35,130 nt of DNA from Oscillospiraceae bacterium (GTDB lineage: Bacteria > Bacillota > Clostridia > Oscillospirales > Oscillospiraceae), in assembly GCA_021205095.1 (NCBI GenBank), contig JAJPYE010000040.1, forward strand, positions 16,149 to 51,278, in the 5' to 3' direction. Of this stretch, positions 23,556-32,289 are shown in pieces. The first letter of the stretch is position 1; every line of letters begins with the position of its first letter. The notes beneath the pieces are model-generated. The model had not been told where the DNA came from, did not search any database, and worked only from the letters and a program-made list of their open reading frames with translations. A program made the translations under genes and the position numbers.

Positions 23556-24158
23556 TTAATTAAGATATACGACAGCACCCTGTCGGCGCGGAACGCGCGG
23601 TTTCCGAAAGCCGTCCGGGGCAGGATAACCGAAGGCAATGGCTCCAACCAAAACATTCCCCTCCGGCACAAGGCTTTTCAGAAGAGGATCACCGTCTGCG
23701 GCTCCCTGTGCGGGCGCGATCAGGTTGGCGGTTACTGCGCCAAGCCAACAGGAAGCTATACCGAGGGACTGCGCGGCAATCATCATGTTCTCACAGGCCA
23801 ATGCAGAGGAAATGATCGGCGTACGCTGATGCGGAGCCTCGGAAACCACGATCAATAGAGGCGCGAAGTCCGCTCCGCAAAGAATGTGACCGCGCGTACC
23901 ATGGTTGTCCACAATCTTGCCTGGCTGGAAGCCCGGCACATGAGCTGCCAAATCCGCCGTCATCAGTTCTCCAAAATGAGCCAGCTTTTCCTTGTTGGAC
24001 AAAACGGTAATCGTCCACGGCTGTCCGCCGCCCGCGCTGGGCGCATAGGTTCCGGCTGTAACAATCGCCTCAACGATTTCCGGGTCAATGGATTTTGCAA
24101 GGTATTTTCGGCAGGATTGGCGGTTAATCAGACATTCTATCGTTTCATTTGTGGTCAT
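23556..24158 (-). CDS. Nitroreductase-family FMN oxidoreductase
   Basis: 200 residues. The N-terminal R-Q-S-C-R-K-Y motif and A-P-S-A-G-G-G-Q-P-W place it in the nitroreductase family; the FMN-phosphate Arg and the region after it are present. The C-terminal A-I-A-F-G-Y-P motif is also typical. These are usually homodimers that reduce nitro compounds, quinones or other acceptors with NAD(P)H. The physiological substrate cannot be told. The ATG has AAAGGAA upstream. It has its own promoter 130 nt upstream, but no terminator is visible after oppF, so readthrough from that operon is possible. Confidence 0.9.
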   Translation of the reverse strand: MTTNETIECLINRQSCRKYLAKSIDPEIVEAIVTAGTYAPSAGGGQPWTITVLSNKEKLAHFGELMTADLAAHVPGFQPGKIVDNHGTRGHILCGADFAPLLIVVSEAPHQRTPIISSALACENMMIAAQSLGIASCWLGAVTANLIAPAQGAADGDPLLKSLVPEGNVLVGAIAFGYPAPDGFRKPRVPRRQGAVVYLN

Positions 24159-24291
24159 AAGACGGATATTCCTTTCTAAAGAATATGCTCGGCAATGGAC
24201 GAACCATATGCGATAACACCTCCGCGCCGCAGCACATGATCTTTGCCACCTGGCTGCCCCGGCAGCGGCGCATCAGCTTCCCAAATAACAT
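24145..24291 (-). CDS. Possible leaderless 48-codon leader ORF of the nitroreductase gene
   Basis: Begins with M-L-F-G-K-L-M-R-R-C. Its ATG falls exactly at the transcription start predicted from the near-perfect promoter just upstream. It ends 14 nt inside the nitroreductase gene. Cys- and Arg-containing; no homology recognised. It could be a coupling peptide or chance. Confidence 0.2.
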   Translation of the reverse strand: MLFGKLMRRCRGSQVAKIMCCGAEVLSHMVRPLPSIFFRKEYPSYDHK

Positions 24292-24297
24292 TTGTCT

Positions 24298-24326
24298 ATT
24301 GTACCTCAGGCAAATGAATCTGTCAA
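24298..24326 (-). promoter_or_regulatory. Promoter of the nitroreductase gene
   Basis: Minus strand: TTGACA (24326-24321), 17-nt spacer, TACAAT (24303-24298), one mismatch to consensus. It lies in the gap downstream of oppF. Confidence 0.8.
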
Positions 24327-24351
24327 TCAACGGCTTTCTGCGGCAGCGTAT

Positions 24352-25314
24352 TTATCCGTCAGTGTGCATAGAATTCAGATTATGACACGCGACAAAATGC
24401 TGTGGTTCTACCTCGCTCAGCGCAACATCCTCATGCCGACATCTTTCTGTAGCATACATGCAGCGATTGACAAATCTGCATCCCGGAGCCGGCTCTATTG
24501 GAGACCCGATCTCCCCCTGCATGATGATTCGCTCTCTTTTTTTATGGATTGTCGGAACAGGTATAGCAGACAGAAGTCCCTTGGTATAAGGGTGCAGCGG
24601 ATTATCAAATAGCATTTTCGATGGGGATTTTTCAATCACCACGCCTAAATACATAACCAAGATCTCATCTGATATATGTCGAACGACGGAAAGATCGTGG
24701 GTAATAAATACATAAGTTAGTTTTTTCTCATCCTGTAAGTCCTGCAGGAGATTTAAAATCTGCGCCTGAATCGAAACATCCAATGCCGAAACCGGCTCAT
24801 CACATACTATAAATCCAGGATCAAGCGCCAGCGCCCTGGCAATTCCAATCCGCTGACGCCGCCCTCCATCAAGTTCGTGAGGATAGCTGTAAATCAGGCG
24901 TTCCGATAATCCCACCGTTTCCATCAGCTCCGATACGCGATTTTCCAATTCATTTCCGCGTGCAACATGAAAAATTCTCAAGGGTTCGGCAATTAAATCA
25001 AATACATTCATCCTTGGATTCAGTGACGAATATGGATCCTGGAATATTAACTGCATATCTTTCTTCAGCAGCTTTTTCTTGCGTTCGGATAAGTTTGTAA
25101 TATCCTTTCCGTCAAAAATTATCTGACCATCCGTAGCGTCTAAAATCCCCAAAATCGTTCTGCCAAGAGTGGACTTACCACAGCCCGATTCCCCTACCAC
25201 CCCCAATGTTTTTCCTTGTTCAATACTAAAACTAACGTCATCAACAGCATGCAGCATACCTGCGGGCGTCTTAAAATATTTCTTCAGATTTTTGACTTCC
25301 AGATAGTTACCCAT
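24352..25314 (-). CDS. oppF: Oligopeptide/dipeptide ABC transporter ATP-binding protein (OppF-like)
   Basis: 320 residues from the ATG at 25314 (GGGAGGA upstream); it overlaps the oppD end by 8 nt, so translation is coupled. Walker A is G-E-S-G-C-G-K-S-T at 41-49. The Q-loop region is I-F-Q-D-P-Y-S-S-L-N-P. Walker B ends in F-I-V-C-D-E-P-V-S-A-L-D. A C-terminal Opp/Dpp extension has a Cys-rich C-x6-C-x6-C pattern. The signature motif reads L-D-G-G-R instead of L-S-G-G-Q. With OppD it powers import through OppB-OppC. The second Cys-containing C-terminal domain is typical of F subunits. The exact substrate is unknown. Confidence 0.93.
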   Translation of the reverse strand: MGNYLEVKNLKKYFKTPAGMLHAVDDVSFSIEQGKTLGVVGESGCGKSTLGRTILGILDATDGQIIFDGKDITNLSERKKKLLKKDMQLIFQDPYSSLNPRMNVFDLIAEPLRIFHVARGNELENRVSELMETVGLSERLIYSYPHELDGGRRQRIGIARALALDPGFIVCDEPVSALDVSIQAQILNLLQDLQDEKKLTYVFITHDLSVVRHISDEILVMYLGVVIEKSPSKMLFDNPLHPYTKGLLSAIPVPTIHKKRERIIMQGEIGSPIEPAPGCRFVNRCMYATERCRHEDVALSEVEPQHFVACHNLNSMHTDG

Positions 25315-26296
25315 TATCTTCCCTCCTGCCGCAAACATCCTTTAGAGGCATACAACACTTAACATAATGAGTGCTTGATAATTGTAAACACCCCGGATCC
25401 GAAAGGCTGCATTTTTCCTGATGGTATGCACATCTTGGCGCAAATCGACATCCATCAGGCAGATTTGTTGGATCCGGCATTAGGCCGGGTATTTGCTTAA
25501 GCCTTTTCACATCCTTATCCAGCGAAGGCAACGAATCAAAAAGCCCTTGCGTATAAGGATGGGCCGTATGTAAAAAAATTTCCTCAAGAGTTCCAAATTC
25601 AACAATTTGCCCCGCGTACATAATCGCAACCTTATCGCAGCAATCGGCCACAACGCCAAGGTCATGAGTTATCAGAATCATTGAGCTTCCAAGATCTTTC
25701 TTCAGATCATTCATCATGTCCAAAACCTGGGCCTGTATCGTAACATCCAAAGCTGTAGTCGGTTCGTCGGCAATCAGAAGCTCAGGATTGCACGCCAGCG
25801 ACATAGCAATAACCACTCGTTGCTTCATGCCGCCGGAGAATTGATGCGGAAAATCCCGGCAACGGTCTGCGCGAATACCAACCCGCACCAACATATCAAT
25901 CGCCTGCTGCATGGCTGATTTCATTGTACACTTGGAATGTAAACGGATTACCTCCGCTATTTGCTCGTCCACGCGTATAACTGGATTCAACGCAGTCATA
26001 GGATCCTGAAAAATCATAGAAATGCGATTCCCGCGAACCTTTCGCATTTCCGATTCCGAGGCGTTCACTAAGTCCTTTCCGTCAAATATAATCTCTCCGT
26101 TCAAAATTTTACCGGGCGGAGATGGAATCAACTGTAAAATTCCAAGGGCTGCCGTAGTTTTTCCTGCGCCCGTCTCTCCCACCAATCCAACCGTTTCTCC
26201 TCGCTCGACGCTCAGATCTATACCGCTTACAGCCTCCACGACGCCTTCATCCGTAAAGAAGCTGATAGACAAATTTCTAATGTCCAACAAGGCCAT
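25307..26296 (-). CDS. oppD: Oligopeptide/dipeptide ABC transporter ATP-binding protein (OppD-like)
   Basis: 329 residues. Walker A is G-E-T-G-A-G-K-T at 40-47, the Q-loop is I-F-Q-D-P-M-T-A-L-N-P, the signature F-S-G-G-M-K-Q-R is standard, and Walker B is L-L-I-A-D-E-P-T-T-A-L-D. The C-terminal Opp/Dpp region with G-C-R-F-A-P-R-C is present. AGGAGG precedes the ATG. It starts 14 nt after the oppC stop and overlaps oppF. Confidence 0.95.
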   Translation of the reverse strand: MALLDIRNLSISFFTDEGVVEAVSGIDLSVERGETVGLVGETGAGKTTAALGILQLIPSPPGKILNGEIIFDGKDLVNASESEMRKVRGNRISMIFQDPMTALNPVIRVDEQIAEVIRLHSKCTMKSAMQQAIDMLVRVGIRADRCRDFPHQFSGGMKQRVVIAMSLACNPELLIADEPTTALDVTIQAQVLDMMNDLKKDLGSSMILITHDLGVVADCCDKVAIMYAGQIVEFGTLEEIFLHTAHPYTQGLFDSLPSLDKDVKRLKQIPGLMPDPTNLPDGCRFAPRCAYHQEKCSLSDPGCLQLSSTHYVKCCMPLKDVCGRREDNG

Positions 26297-26310
26297 TTCT
26301 CAATCCCTCC

Positions 26311-27195
26311 TCATCTTTTCAATCTTGGGTCAAGCGCGTCCCGTAAGCCGTCTCCAAAAAGATTAAACCCAAAAATAGTAACCATAATTGCAATTCCCGG
26401 AAAAGTTACCATTGGCCAAAAATCACGTATGTATACACGACCAGCCGAAAGCATGCTGCCCCATTCGGGAGTCGGAGGCTGCACTCCCAAACCGATAAAG
26501 CTAAGACTGGAGATAATCATAATGCAGGCGCCAATACGCAGTGTCGAATCTACAATAATCGTGGAAAGCGTATTAGGAACAATATGCCGAATCATGATGC
26601 GGAGATGGCTGGCGCCATTCATATACGCAGCTTCAACAAATTCCTGATTTTTTATTCCAAGCACCTGCGCCCGCATCAATCTTGCATAACTTGGTATACA
26701 TCCAACAGCAATGGCAATGGCTGTGTTTCGCACGCCAGATCCAAGCGCCGCCGATATGCAGATGGCCAGCAAAAAGGACGGAATCGCCATAATAACATCC
26801 ATAATTCGCATTAACAATCCGTCTATTTTTCCTCCAAAATAGCCGGAACAAACTCCGATAAAGCATCCACATATTAGCGCGATTATGATAGCGGTAACGG
26901 ATACTAAAAGAGAAATTCTCCCGCCATACAACACGCGGGTAAAAATATCCCGTCCATAATTATCAGTTCCAAATAAGTGTTCCGTGCTGGGGTATTGAAA
27001 CGTATTCGATAGATCCTGTTGCGCATAATCATATGGTGATATAACATTAGCAAACAACGAGGAAAAAACAACAACGAACACAAAAATCATACCGACGATA
27101 GCAAGCTTGTTCCGCAGTAATCGCTTCCATACAAGTGTCCATTTACTTGTATGCTTTTTCTCGTGAATAGAATTTAAGTCAGATTTTCTTTTCAT
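26311..27195 (-). CDS. oppC: ABC transporter permease (OppC-like)
   Basis: 294 residues from the ATG at 27195 (AGAGG at 8 nt); the frame could begin at a TTG six codons earlier, but that overlaps the oppB stop. It has an N-terminal cytoplasmic tail, a first membrane helix, then the C-subunit motif H-L-F-G-T-D-N-Y-G-R-D-I-F-T-R. The EAA-loop region (E-A-A-Y-M-N-G-A-S) contacts the ATPases. About six membrane helices. It lies 14 nt after oppB. Confidence 0.95.
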   Translation of the reverse strand: MKRKSDLNSIHEKKHTSKWTLVWKRLLRNKLAIVGMIFVFVVVFSSLFANVISPYDYAQQDLSNTFQYPSTEHLFGTDNYGRDIFTRVLYGGRISLLVSVTAIIIALICGCFIGVCSGYFGGKIDGLLMRIMDVIMAIPSFLLAICISAALGSGVRNTAIAIAVGCIPSYARLMRAQVLGIKNQEFVEAAYMNGASHLRIMIRHIVPNTLSTIIVDSTLRIGACIMIISSLSFIGLGVQPPTPEWGSMLSAGRVYIRDFWPMVTFPGIAIMVTIFGFNLFGDGLRDALDPRLKR

Positions 27196-27209
27196 GTAAT
27201 GAACCTCTT

Positions 27210-28172
27210 TCAATTCACCTTATTTTTCCTCTTTCGTTTGCCGCCGGAAAATTCTGCCTGAATCCGCGGATCAATAAAGCCGTAAAGAATGTCAATGATT
27301 AAATTCAATACACAAACAACCGCTGCCAGTACTAATACGCATCCCTGAATTAAATCATAGTCCTGATTGCTGACTGCCGTAGTAATAAGGGTGCCAAGTC
27401 CAGGAATACTGAATATACTTTCAACTACCACGGAACCCGCAATCATGGTCCCAAGCTGAAAGCCAATGGTCGTAACGATTGGAATAATTCCATTTCTCAA
27501 GGCATGTTTAACAACAATTTTAGGTTCAGACTGTCCTTTAGCTCTTGCCGTTCGGATGTAATCCTGGCGAATAACATCAAGCATACTGGATCGCGTAAGT
27601 CTTGTAATCGTTGCAATAGACGATATTCCAACTGCAATAGCAGGCATAATCCAGCTTTTCCAGCTCTGCAATCCAGATGCCGGCAGCCAGCGCAAATTTA
27701 GCGCGAAAAGCAAAATCATCATCAACCCAAGCCAAAAACCGGGCATCGAGGCAAAAATCAGTGAAAAAATCGTAACTATGTAATCGGCAATGGAGTATTG
27801 CTTGGTAGCGCTGATTACTCCGCAAGGTATTCCTATACAAATCGTAATTGCGCAGCCTATCAAAGCCAGCTTCAACGTAACAGGAAATCGATCTTTGATT
27901 TCTTCAGCTACCGGACGCTTAGTTTTGTAAGAGGTTCCCAAATCGAATTCAGTTACGATGCCCTTCAGATATTCATAAAACTGCGCAAAAAACGGTTTAT
28001 CCAATCCCATTTCCGCTTCGACTCTGTCATATTGTTCCTGTGTATAATTTGCTCCTAGCGATGCAGCAACTGGATCTCCTGGAGAAAGACGATTAATGGA
28101 AAACACGATAAACACCGCCCCAAACAACACCGGTATCATCCATAGGATTCGTTTAAGCACATATTTGAACAT
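27210..28172 (-). CDS. oppB: ABC transporter permease (OppB-like)
   Basis: 320 residues. N-terminal R-I-L-W-M-I-P-V-L-F-G helix, then the B-subunit motif R-L-S-P-G-D-P-V. The later Y-I-R-T-A-R-A-K-G coupling loop and the H-A-L-R-N-G-I-I-P-I-V-T motif are conserved. About six membrane helices. AGGAGGG precedes the ATG. An 84-nt gap with a 13-bp hairpin separates it from oppA. Confidence 0.95.
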   Translation of the reverse strand: MFKYVLKRILWMIPVLFGAVFIVFSINRLSPGDPVAASLGANYTQEQYDRVEAEMGLDKPFFAQFYEYLKGIVTEFDLGTSYKTKRPVAEEIKDRFPVTLKLALIGCAITICIGIPCGVISATKQYSIADYIVTIFSLIFASMPGFWLGLMMILLFALNLRWLPASGLQSWKSWIMPAIAVGISSIATITRLTRSSMLDVIRQDYIRTARAKGQSEPKIVVKHALRNGIIPIVTTIGFQLGTMIAGSVVVESIFSIPGLGTLITTAVSNQDYDLIQGCVLVLAAVVCVLNLIIDILYGFIDPRIQAEFSGGKRKRKNKVN

Positions 28173-28201
28173 GATGTACCCTCCTATAAATTATCTCTAT
28201 A

Positions 28202-28232
28202 GACCTGGAACTGTATAAAACAGTTCCAGGTC
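28202..28232 (-). repeat. Intercistronic hairpin between oppA and oppB
   Basis: A perfect 13-bp stem (28202-28214 with 28220-28232) has a 5-nt ATAAA loop. No U run on the minus strand, so it is more likely an attenuating or 3'-protecting element that raises oppA over the membrane genes than a full terminator. Confidence 0.65.
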
Positions 28233-28256
28233 GTGTTAGGATTCATTACCCGCATT

Positions 28257-29846
28257 TTAATCATTGAACGTTATGTACATAACGTACGGAGCGTTATAGA
28301 TATATGTCGGAATTTCCGCAATATCTTCTGAATAGGCCATACAACTCATTGGATTGCAAATTGGCAGCCAACGATAATTGTCATGATCCCATTCCTGCAC
28401 ACCGGCATACGCTTCAGCGCGCACATCGCTATCGGTTGTGCTTTTTCCTGCCTCCAAGAGAGCATTAAGGTCGGGATCCTCGCTCTTATTAGCTGCATTG
28501 GAGCTTGTGCTTCCATGCGTTTTGTAATTGTCCGCCGCATCGGAAACGCCGCCATTCAAACTGCCGGTGCAAATTTCGGCCTCCATGTTTTGAAGCATTG
28601 GGATTGCTGTTGCGAAGTCATAAATTTCAATTTTGATTTGTATGCCAATTTCATTCATATAAGCCTGGAAAATCTCGCTTAACGATTCATTTACAGGCGT
28701 GGACGGCGCAATGAGTCGGAGCGATATATCTCCCGCTTCGTAACCGGCTTCAGACAACAGCTCTATGGACTTTTCAGGATCATATTCATATATGCCCTGA
28801 GATTCATAATAATCCAGTCCCTTAATCAACGTGGAGTCCGCCACTTCGGCCAGGTCGCCGTAAATCGCGGCTGTCATTGCCTCAGTATCCATTCCATACG
28901 CTATGGCCTCACGTACGCGTATATCGTCAAAAAGCTCTATATATTCGGGAAGCGCGATAAAAATCAGATCATAAGTCGGCACCAACTGGTATGTTATACC
29001 CTCACTCTCGCCATTCATAACACGCTCCGCATCTGTTACTGCTATGTCAACAGCAATATCTAATGCGCCGGTCTCCAAATCAACGTACATTGTGGATGCT
29101 TCATTGTAATAATTAATTGTTACCTCATTTGCCTCAGGCAAGCTGCCCCAGTATTCGTCATTGCGAACATACGAGCTGTGCGAACCGGCCACATTTTCGA
29201 CCAGTGTATACGGGCCTGAACCAACCGGCTCATCCCAAAACGCCTCATCGCTGGTACTCTCTACATAGGACTTGCACAACACACATGCCCATCGGGCCGC
29301 AAGATGAATTAAAGCGGCTGCATTGACCTGTTTATATACCAAAACAAGGGAATTACCATCAATATAAGACGCATCAAAATCAATGTCCGCGAAGCTCAAG
29401 GATGACGTAAAGCTGTCATTCACATAAACCGTCCGCCAGAGGGAATAGTAAACATCCTCTGGAGTCAGTTTTTCTCCGTTGGAAAAGTATATATCATCGC
29501 GGATGTCCAATTTCAGCGTAGTATCATCCAGCCATGTCCAGTCCTCTGCCACACACGGAGCCAATTCCATGGTTTCAGGATCCCGTGTCAGTATTGTATC
29601 GTACACCATAAAGCACGCAATATCCAATTCGCTGCTGAGCGGATCAAAAGAATCCGCGGATTGCAGCGTTCCAATGCTTAAATCATGGTATACCGCTTCT
29701 TCTGTATCTGCATCATTTGACGTCTCCTGTGTGGAAGCAGCGGTTTCGTTGCTGGTTTTCGTCTCTGATGTCCCGCAAGCGCTTAAAAGGGCGAGAGACA
29801 TTGCAAGAGCAAGGATTATACACAGGAATTTAGCATATTTACTCAT
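28257..29846 (-). CDS. oppA: ABC transporter substrate-binding lipoprotein (OppA/DppA-like, SBP family 5)
   Basis: 529 residues. Signal with lipobox L-S-A-C (Cys24), then a Thr/Ser/Glu linker. The mature part has the family-5 layout, including D-S-F-D-P-L near the start of domain I and L-R-L-I-A-P-S-T-P-V-N in the C-terminal lobe. Family-5 proteins bind peptides, but also nickel, opines, heme and sugar derivatives, so the ligand is open. GGAGG precedes the ATG, 34 nt after the reductase gene: no promoter fits there, so it is part of the operon. Confidence 0.93.
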   Translation of the reverse strand: MSKYAKFLCIILALAMSLALLSACGTSETKTSNETAASTQETSNDADTEEAVYHDLSIGTLQSADSFDPLSSELDIACFMVYDTILTRDPETMELAPCVAEDWTWLDDTTLKLDIRDDIYFSNGEKLTPEDVYYSLWRTVYVNDSFTSSLSFADIDFDASYIDGNSLVLVYKQVNAAALIHLAARWACVLCKSYVESTSDEAFWDEPVGSGPYTLVENVAGSHSSYVRNDEYWGSLPEANEVTINYYNEASTMYVDLETGALDIAVDIAVTDAERVMNGESEGITYQLVPTYDLIFIALPEYIELFDDIRVREAIAYGMDTEAMTAAIYGDLAEVADSTLIKGLDYYESQGIYEYDPEKSIELLSEAGYEAGDISLRLIAPSTPVNESLSEIFQAYMNEIGIQIKIEIYDFATAIPMLQNMEAEICTGSLNGGVSDAADNYKTHGSTSSNAANKSEDPDLNALLEAGKSTTDSDVRAEAYAGVQEWDHDNYRWLPICNPMSCMAYSEDIAEIPTYIYNAPYVMYITFND

Positions 29847-29880
29847 CTTTTACCTCCAATTATTGTTGCATACTGTGTAC

Positions 29881-30939
29881 TTATGTAAGCTCACATAATT
29901 CCACTAAATTATTTCTTTCCGCTAGCCGTGTTCCATTAGAGATTTCCAATACCATAGACATAATCTTTTTATTGTATGGCATCCTTAGTTCATTTTCTTC
30001 CCCCTTTCGTATCACATATCCGTTAATGTAACCGATTTCCAACTCACGTCCTCTCTTTATGTCTCCCGTATAAGCATCCGTCAGAGTCAACTTCCCCGTT
30101 CCAGAATCATCTGACTTCTTTTGACGTTTGGCCTCCGTTGCCGCTAAAAATTTATCCTGAAGCTCCGGGACATCTCCGTTGGCCAACTGATTCCATTCAT
30201 CAGCAGAAAGTCCCATAATATATCCGTGTGGAAAACCACATGCGCTTTGTACATTTAAAACCTCAACAGCTGATTTCCCGAACACACGTTGTACAAGCGA
30301 ATCATCGAAGTGTGAAAAAAGACTGTAGCCACTGACGCACGCGACTGGAACAGTTAGGCACACTTCCGCCATTTTTCTCCATCTTGCGGCCATTATATTA
30401 TCCGAAATCTCAACACGTTTAACGCACCCCAGAATATTCGCAAGCTCCTTCAGTCGATCACTCGTACTTCCATCAATTTCCCCAATGATAAAATACCCGT
30501 CATGTGTTATAACATACCCGGTCTGCCGACTTTGTCCACCAGTAAAGCATATACAAGGGATAACAGAATTTCTTCCAACAATCCGCCCTATCGTCTCATC
30601 GTTCAGGCCATTTTGCAAGGAACAAACAATTCCATTTTGCGCTAAATAAGGTTTGACCGCCTCCATGACCGACTCGGTTTCGTTAGAGCGAACAGTTACG
30701 AACATTAAATCGAACCGTTCTTCCGGCAAAATTTCGTCAATAAAAATGCTGCGCACGGAGGCCGAAATCGTCTGATCAGCCTGTTGAATGGTAATACCTT
30801 GCTGTCTGATTGTATTTACAACGTCTTTTCGGAACATGGATATAACCGTTATATCATATCCCGCATTGGCCAAAAGTCCGCCCAACATCATTCCAATCGT
30901 GCCAGTGCCAATTACCGCGATATGCTTTGTACTCTTCAT
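29881..30939 (-). CDS. Ketopantoate-reductase-like oxidoreductase (ApbA/PanE family)
   Basis: 352 residues. N-terminal Rossmann motif G-T-G-T-I-G at about 11-16; S-L-Q-N-G-L-N as in the family; a Lys in R-W-R-K-M-A at the catalytic-Lys position; and the C-terminal helical-domain motif G-D-I-K-R-G-R-E-L-E-I-G-Y-I-N-G. PanE makes pantoate with NADPH, but many paralogues in catabolic clusters reduce or oxidise other 2-oxo/2-hydroxy acids. With no pan genes nearby, a role in the operon's pathway is more likely. AGGAGAGG precedes the ATG, 9 nt after the dehydratase gene. Confidence 0.85.
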   Translation of the reverse strand: MKSTKHIAVIGTGTIGMMLGGLLANAGYDITVISMFRKDVVNTIRQQGITIQQADQTISASVRSIFIDEILPEERFDLMFVTVRSNETESVMEAVKPYLAQNGIVCSLQNGLNDETIGRIVGRNSVIPCICFTGGQSRQTGYVITHDGYFIIGEIDGSTSDRLKELANILGCVKRVEISDNIMAARWRKMAEVCLTVPVACVSGYSLFSHFDDSLVQRVFGKSAVEVLNVQSACGFPHGYIMGLSADEWNQLANGDVPELQDKFLAATEAKRQKKSDDSGTGKLTLTDAYTGDIKRGRELEIGYINGYVIRKGEENELRMPYNKKIMSMVLEISNGTRLAERNNLVELCELT

Positions 30940-30948
30940 GATCCTCTC

Positions 30949-32220
30949 CTATATATCATTGCGACTTGGAAGCACCGCCTCGGTCGGACAAACTTGTATA
31001 ATATCCCCATCCAATGTCTCCGCCCAGAGGGCAAATTCAACTACATGTTCACCTTCCGCATTTATGTACTTTCCGATAACGACCGCCCGGCCAATAACGG
31101 TGTCTCCCTCCGCGCCGTGCCGGTTACAATATCGCCCTTCCATTCCCGGAACTCTATTAAACATTTCTATCCCCAGTTTTTCAATGCGAAGTTTTTCAAA
31201 GAAGGGATATAACATCCATCCAAACCGGCTAATTCTTCCTTGATTACCAATATAGTTCGTAATCGTGCGCGCAATAAGGAAAGCTGCATCCGTATTATAA
31301 AATACAGCGCATCCGTTGGGATAGTTCTCGCCCCCAAAATGCTTAGCCGTCTCATCAAGATACGCGCCGTTTTTATCTCTATAAACGAATTGAAGATATT
31401 CCGGGTCAGACAATTCCTCTCTTGTAAAAAGATACTCTGGTGGGATCGGTTCCCAAGCGACAATGTGCATGTATGTTACGGGTCCATCGGAACACGTTTT
31501 GGGAACTTCCGTTCCAATTTCTACATCCTCCCAATATAACGGTTTCTCTCCCCGGATTTCCTCCTGCTTCCATAATTCCCGAATTTTTTCATAATCCTCA
31601 TCCGTGGTATAGTGCGGCTGTGGAAAGTAATCTCTCCACTCTGACATGTTCTGATTGTAATCCTGAGGGATCCTACCGTCTGTAAATTTTTGATAGCCCT
31701 CCCGCGTTTTGTATACCGATCTGTCTATGACCTGTCCCGCCTTATTATACGTCTGCGTCGCCGTTTCGAACTCCCAAACGCGCACATCCGAATGTTCCTT
31801 TGTAAGTTCATATAAATGCGGCGTGATCTGGCATTTGATCAGTTCATCTCCGCTGCACACGCGTTTATAATAATACTGGTCTCCGCCCAGTGCCGTATAG
31901 TAGAAATTGCTTCCTATATCTCTCCTAAAGTGTGGCATGCTCTCGTCTATTGGGTCAAGTCGTCTATGAATAAATCCGGGCATTACCGGCACGCCCGTTA
32001 GCCCCTGACTGCGTGCATATTCCAAGTCGTTATACAGTCTGTCATATGGATTCCAACGTTTATTAAATTCAAGTACCTCCTGGTCGCTTATAATATCATA
32101 GCTGTCATCCTCTGTGGGCATATGGGGTTTAAAATCTTCTATAAATTTAAGTCTTTCTTCAATTTGTCCTTTTTCCCAGTCGAAATATTCACCGCACTTG
32201 AACACTTGATTATCACTCAT
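30949..32220 (-). CDS. MaoC/FAS1-like dehydratase-domain protein (double hot-dog)
   Basis: 423 residues; the ATG at 32220 fits AAGGA at 8 nt, whereas the ATG three codons earlier is too close to it. The protein has the size and layout of a two-hot-dog acyl dehydratase: an N-terminal half with G-V-P-V-M-P-G-F-I-H, a middle stretch P-L-Y-W-E-D-V-E-I-G-T-E-V-P that opens the second half in MaoC-like proteins, and a C-terminal G-D-T-V-I-G-R-A-V-V strand. The usual hydratase-2 Asp/His motif is not obvious. By family knowledge such proteins hydrate or dehydrate enoyl-CoA-type substrates. Function in this operon unknown. Confidence 0.72.
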   Translation of the reverse strand: MSDNQVFKCGEYFDWEKGQIEERLKFIEDFKPHMPTEDDSYDIISDQEVLEFNKRWNPYDRLYNDLEYARSQGLTGVPVMPGFIHRRLDPIDESMPHFRRDIGSNFYYTALGGDQYYYKRVCSGDELIKCQITPHLYELTKEHSDVRVWEFETATQTYNKAGQVIDRSVYKTREGYQKFTDGRIPQDYNQNMSEWRDYFPQPHYTTDEDYEKIRELWKQEEIRGEKPLYWEDVEIGTEVPKTCSDGPVTYMHIVAWEPIPPEYLFTREELSDPEYLQFVYRDKNGAYLDETAKHFGGENYPNGCAVFYNTDAAFLIARTITNYIGNQGRISRFGWMLYPFFEKLRIEKLGIEMFNRVPGMEGRYCNRHGAEGDTVIGRAVVIGKYINAEGEHVVEFALWAETLDGDIIQVCPTEAVLPSRNDI

Positions 32221-32289
32221 AGATTTCATCCTTTTTGAATTTATTAGCCTTAAATACTAAGGTTTAAGTCTGAACTTTATGATTTATAT

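Noticed and set aside
21253-24351. Attachment-site duplication of the tRNA-Gln 3' end
   Set aside because: I found no second copy of the T-arm/acceptor sequence in the window.
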